From positions 1 to 6,621 of the forward strand of contig DAOWNS010000104.1 of the NCBI GenBank assembly GCA_030642465.1: DNA of 6,621 bases, given 5' to 3'. The notes beneath the pieces are model-generated. The model saw only the letters and a list, made by a program, of their open reading frames with translations. It searched no databases and had not been told where the DNA came from. This document shows, one piece after another, positions 6,294-6,621 of the stretch. The position numbers were made by a program, and so were the translations under genes. This DNA is from Candidatus Thorarchaeota archaeon (GTDB taxonomy: Archaea; Asgardarchaeota; Thorarchaeia; Thorarchaeales; Thorarchaeaceae). Numbering within the stretch: position 1 is the stretch's first letter; each line of letters starts with the position of its first letter.

Positions 6294-6566
6294 ATGATGA
6301 ACGTCAATGGCGAACGAATTTGGGTACCTAGCCGAAAAAAAGATCTGATCACCGGTCTTAAAAGAATGGGAATAACGAAAATTGAAGGCGTTTCTCTTTA
6401 CAAGATTCGAAAGGAGCGTCTGACCAAGGAGTATTGTAGATTTCGTGCGGCCATCGTTAGGCGAGAGCAAAGCGAAAGGCAGGCAATAGACACCAAGCAT
6501 GGTAAAAGCGTATTTGATATCAAGAAGCGACACGTAGGTCAGCAACTAACACTGCTTGCAATCTAG
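6294..6566 (+). CDS. Small basic protein, FbpA-like helical core
   Basis: A 90-residue, lysine- and arginine-rich protein, starting at 6294 because AAGGAGG (6280-6286) stands seven bases ahead; the frame is open back to 6234 but that region carries the ribosome site itself. A second ATG follows at 6297. Residues about 13-47 (KKDLITGLKRMGITKIEGVS, then LYKIRKERLTKEY) follow the pattern KxxLIxxLxxxGIxKxxGxxLYxxxxxxLxxEY, which I associate with Fur-regulated basic proteins (FbpA, small iron-sparing RNA chaperone candidates of Bacillus). The C-terminal half (FRAAIVRREQSERQ onward) is charged and not part of that pattern. There is no membrane segment. The family call is tentative; a phage-type or HeH-like nucleic-acid-binding small protein is the alternative. 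It is divergent from the NLR operon. Confidence 0.7.
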   Translation: MMNVNGERIWVPSRKKDLITGLKRMGITKIEGVSLYKIRKERLTKEYCRFRAAIVRREQSERQAIDTKHGKSVFDIKKRHVGQQLTLLAI

Positions 6567-6575
6567 AAGGCTCAA

Positions 6576-6611
6576 ACTACAAGTCTTAATTTTTTTCGGT
6601 CGTGTTGTAGT
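6576..6611. repeat. Inverted repeat around a T-tract after the small basic gene
   Basis: ACTACAA (6576-6582) is inverted as TTGTAGT (6605-6611) around a 22-base loop that contains seven consecutive T (6590-6596). It begins ten bases after the stop. Because the T-run is inside the loop it is not a standard terminator. TATACT (6611-6616) right after it resembles a -10 box for a gene beyond the window, but I see no good -35. Confidence 0.25.
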
Positions 6612-6621
6612 ATACTCAAGT

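Noticed and set aside
6252..6545. Minus-strand 97-aa open frame opposite the small basic gene
   Set aside because: It has no ribosome site and no recognisable features, and the opposite strand has a strong site and a family-like pattern.
1..6621. CRISPR array or tRNA/rRNA genes
   Set aside because: No regularly spaced repeats and no cloverleaf or rRNA-like sequence were seen.

Overview
The window looks like a short accessory or defence-type segment of a bacterial chromosome. GC content is intermediate (about 45-50% by eye) with local AT-rich patches, and several genes have strong GGAGG-type Shine-Dalgarno sites. STAND/NB-ARC proteins with C-terminal helical repeats are frequent in Chloroflexota, Cyanobacteria, Actinobacteria and some Bacillota. 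The strong ribosome sites and a small FbpA-like protein lean towards Bacillota or Ktedonobacter-like Chloroflexota, but the host cannot be fixed from this sequence.

Layout. At the left edge, on the + strand, is the end of a RelB/Phd-like antitoxin followed three bases later by a complete RelE-family toxin. A gene-free stretch of about 300 bases follows. It holds a chain of hairpins on the + strand, one capped by a perfect GAAA tetraloop, and is best explained as a structured RNA or RNA-bearing mobile remnant. Next, on the - strand, is a 73-residue two-helix membrane protein, preceded by a 260-base gap with nested inverted repeats.

The core is a two-gene - strand operon of paralogous NLR-like (NB-ARC plus TPR-like) proteins. 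It is driven by a convincing sigma-70-type promoter at 6109-6137. The first gene (B, 847 aa, 3504-6047) is intact and carries a helix-turn-helix-like N-terminal module. The second (A, 1176-3514, 777 aa if repaired) starts inside the end of B and carries a coiled-coil N-terminus instead. A is broken by a 5-base tandem duplication that shifts the frame about three quarters of the way along. The two genes share about 0.9 kb of C-terminal sensor sequence at about 87% nucleotide identity in the part counted, while their N-terminal modules are unrelated and their NTPase cores clearly diverged. Excluding the 21-base and 5-base duplications in A, the shared blocks have exactly the same length.

To the right, transcribed away from the NLR operon, is a 90-residue basic protein. 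Its helical core resembles the Fur-regulated basic protein (FbpA) pattern. The intergenic region between the divergent genes contains an 11-base tandem repeat and an AT-rich inverted repeat that could be regulator sites.

Taken together, a toxin-antitoxin pair, an NLR-like tandem pair with swapped N-termini and a decaying member, and a structured RNA suggest a defence or genome-plasticity island. An antiviral role for the NLR pair is inference only.
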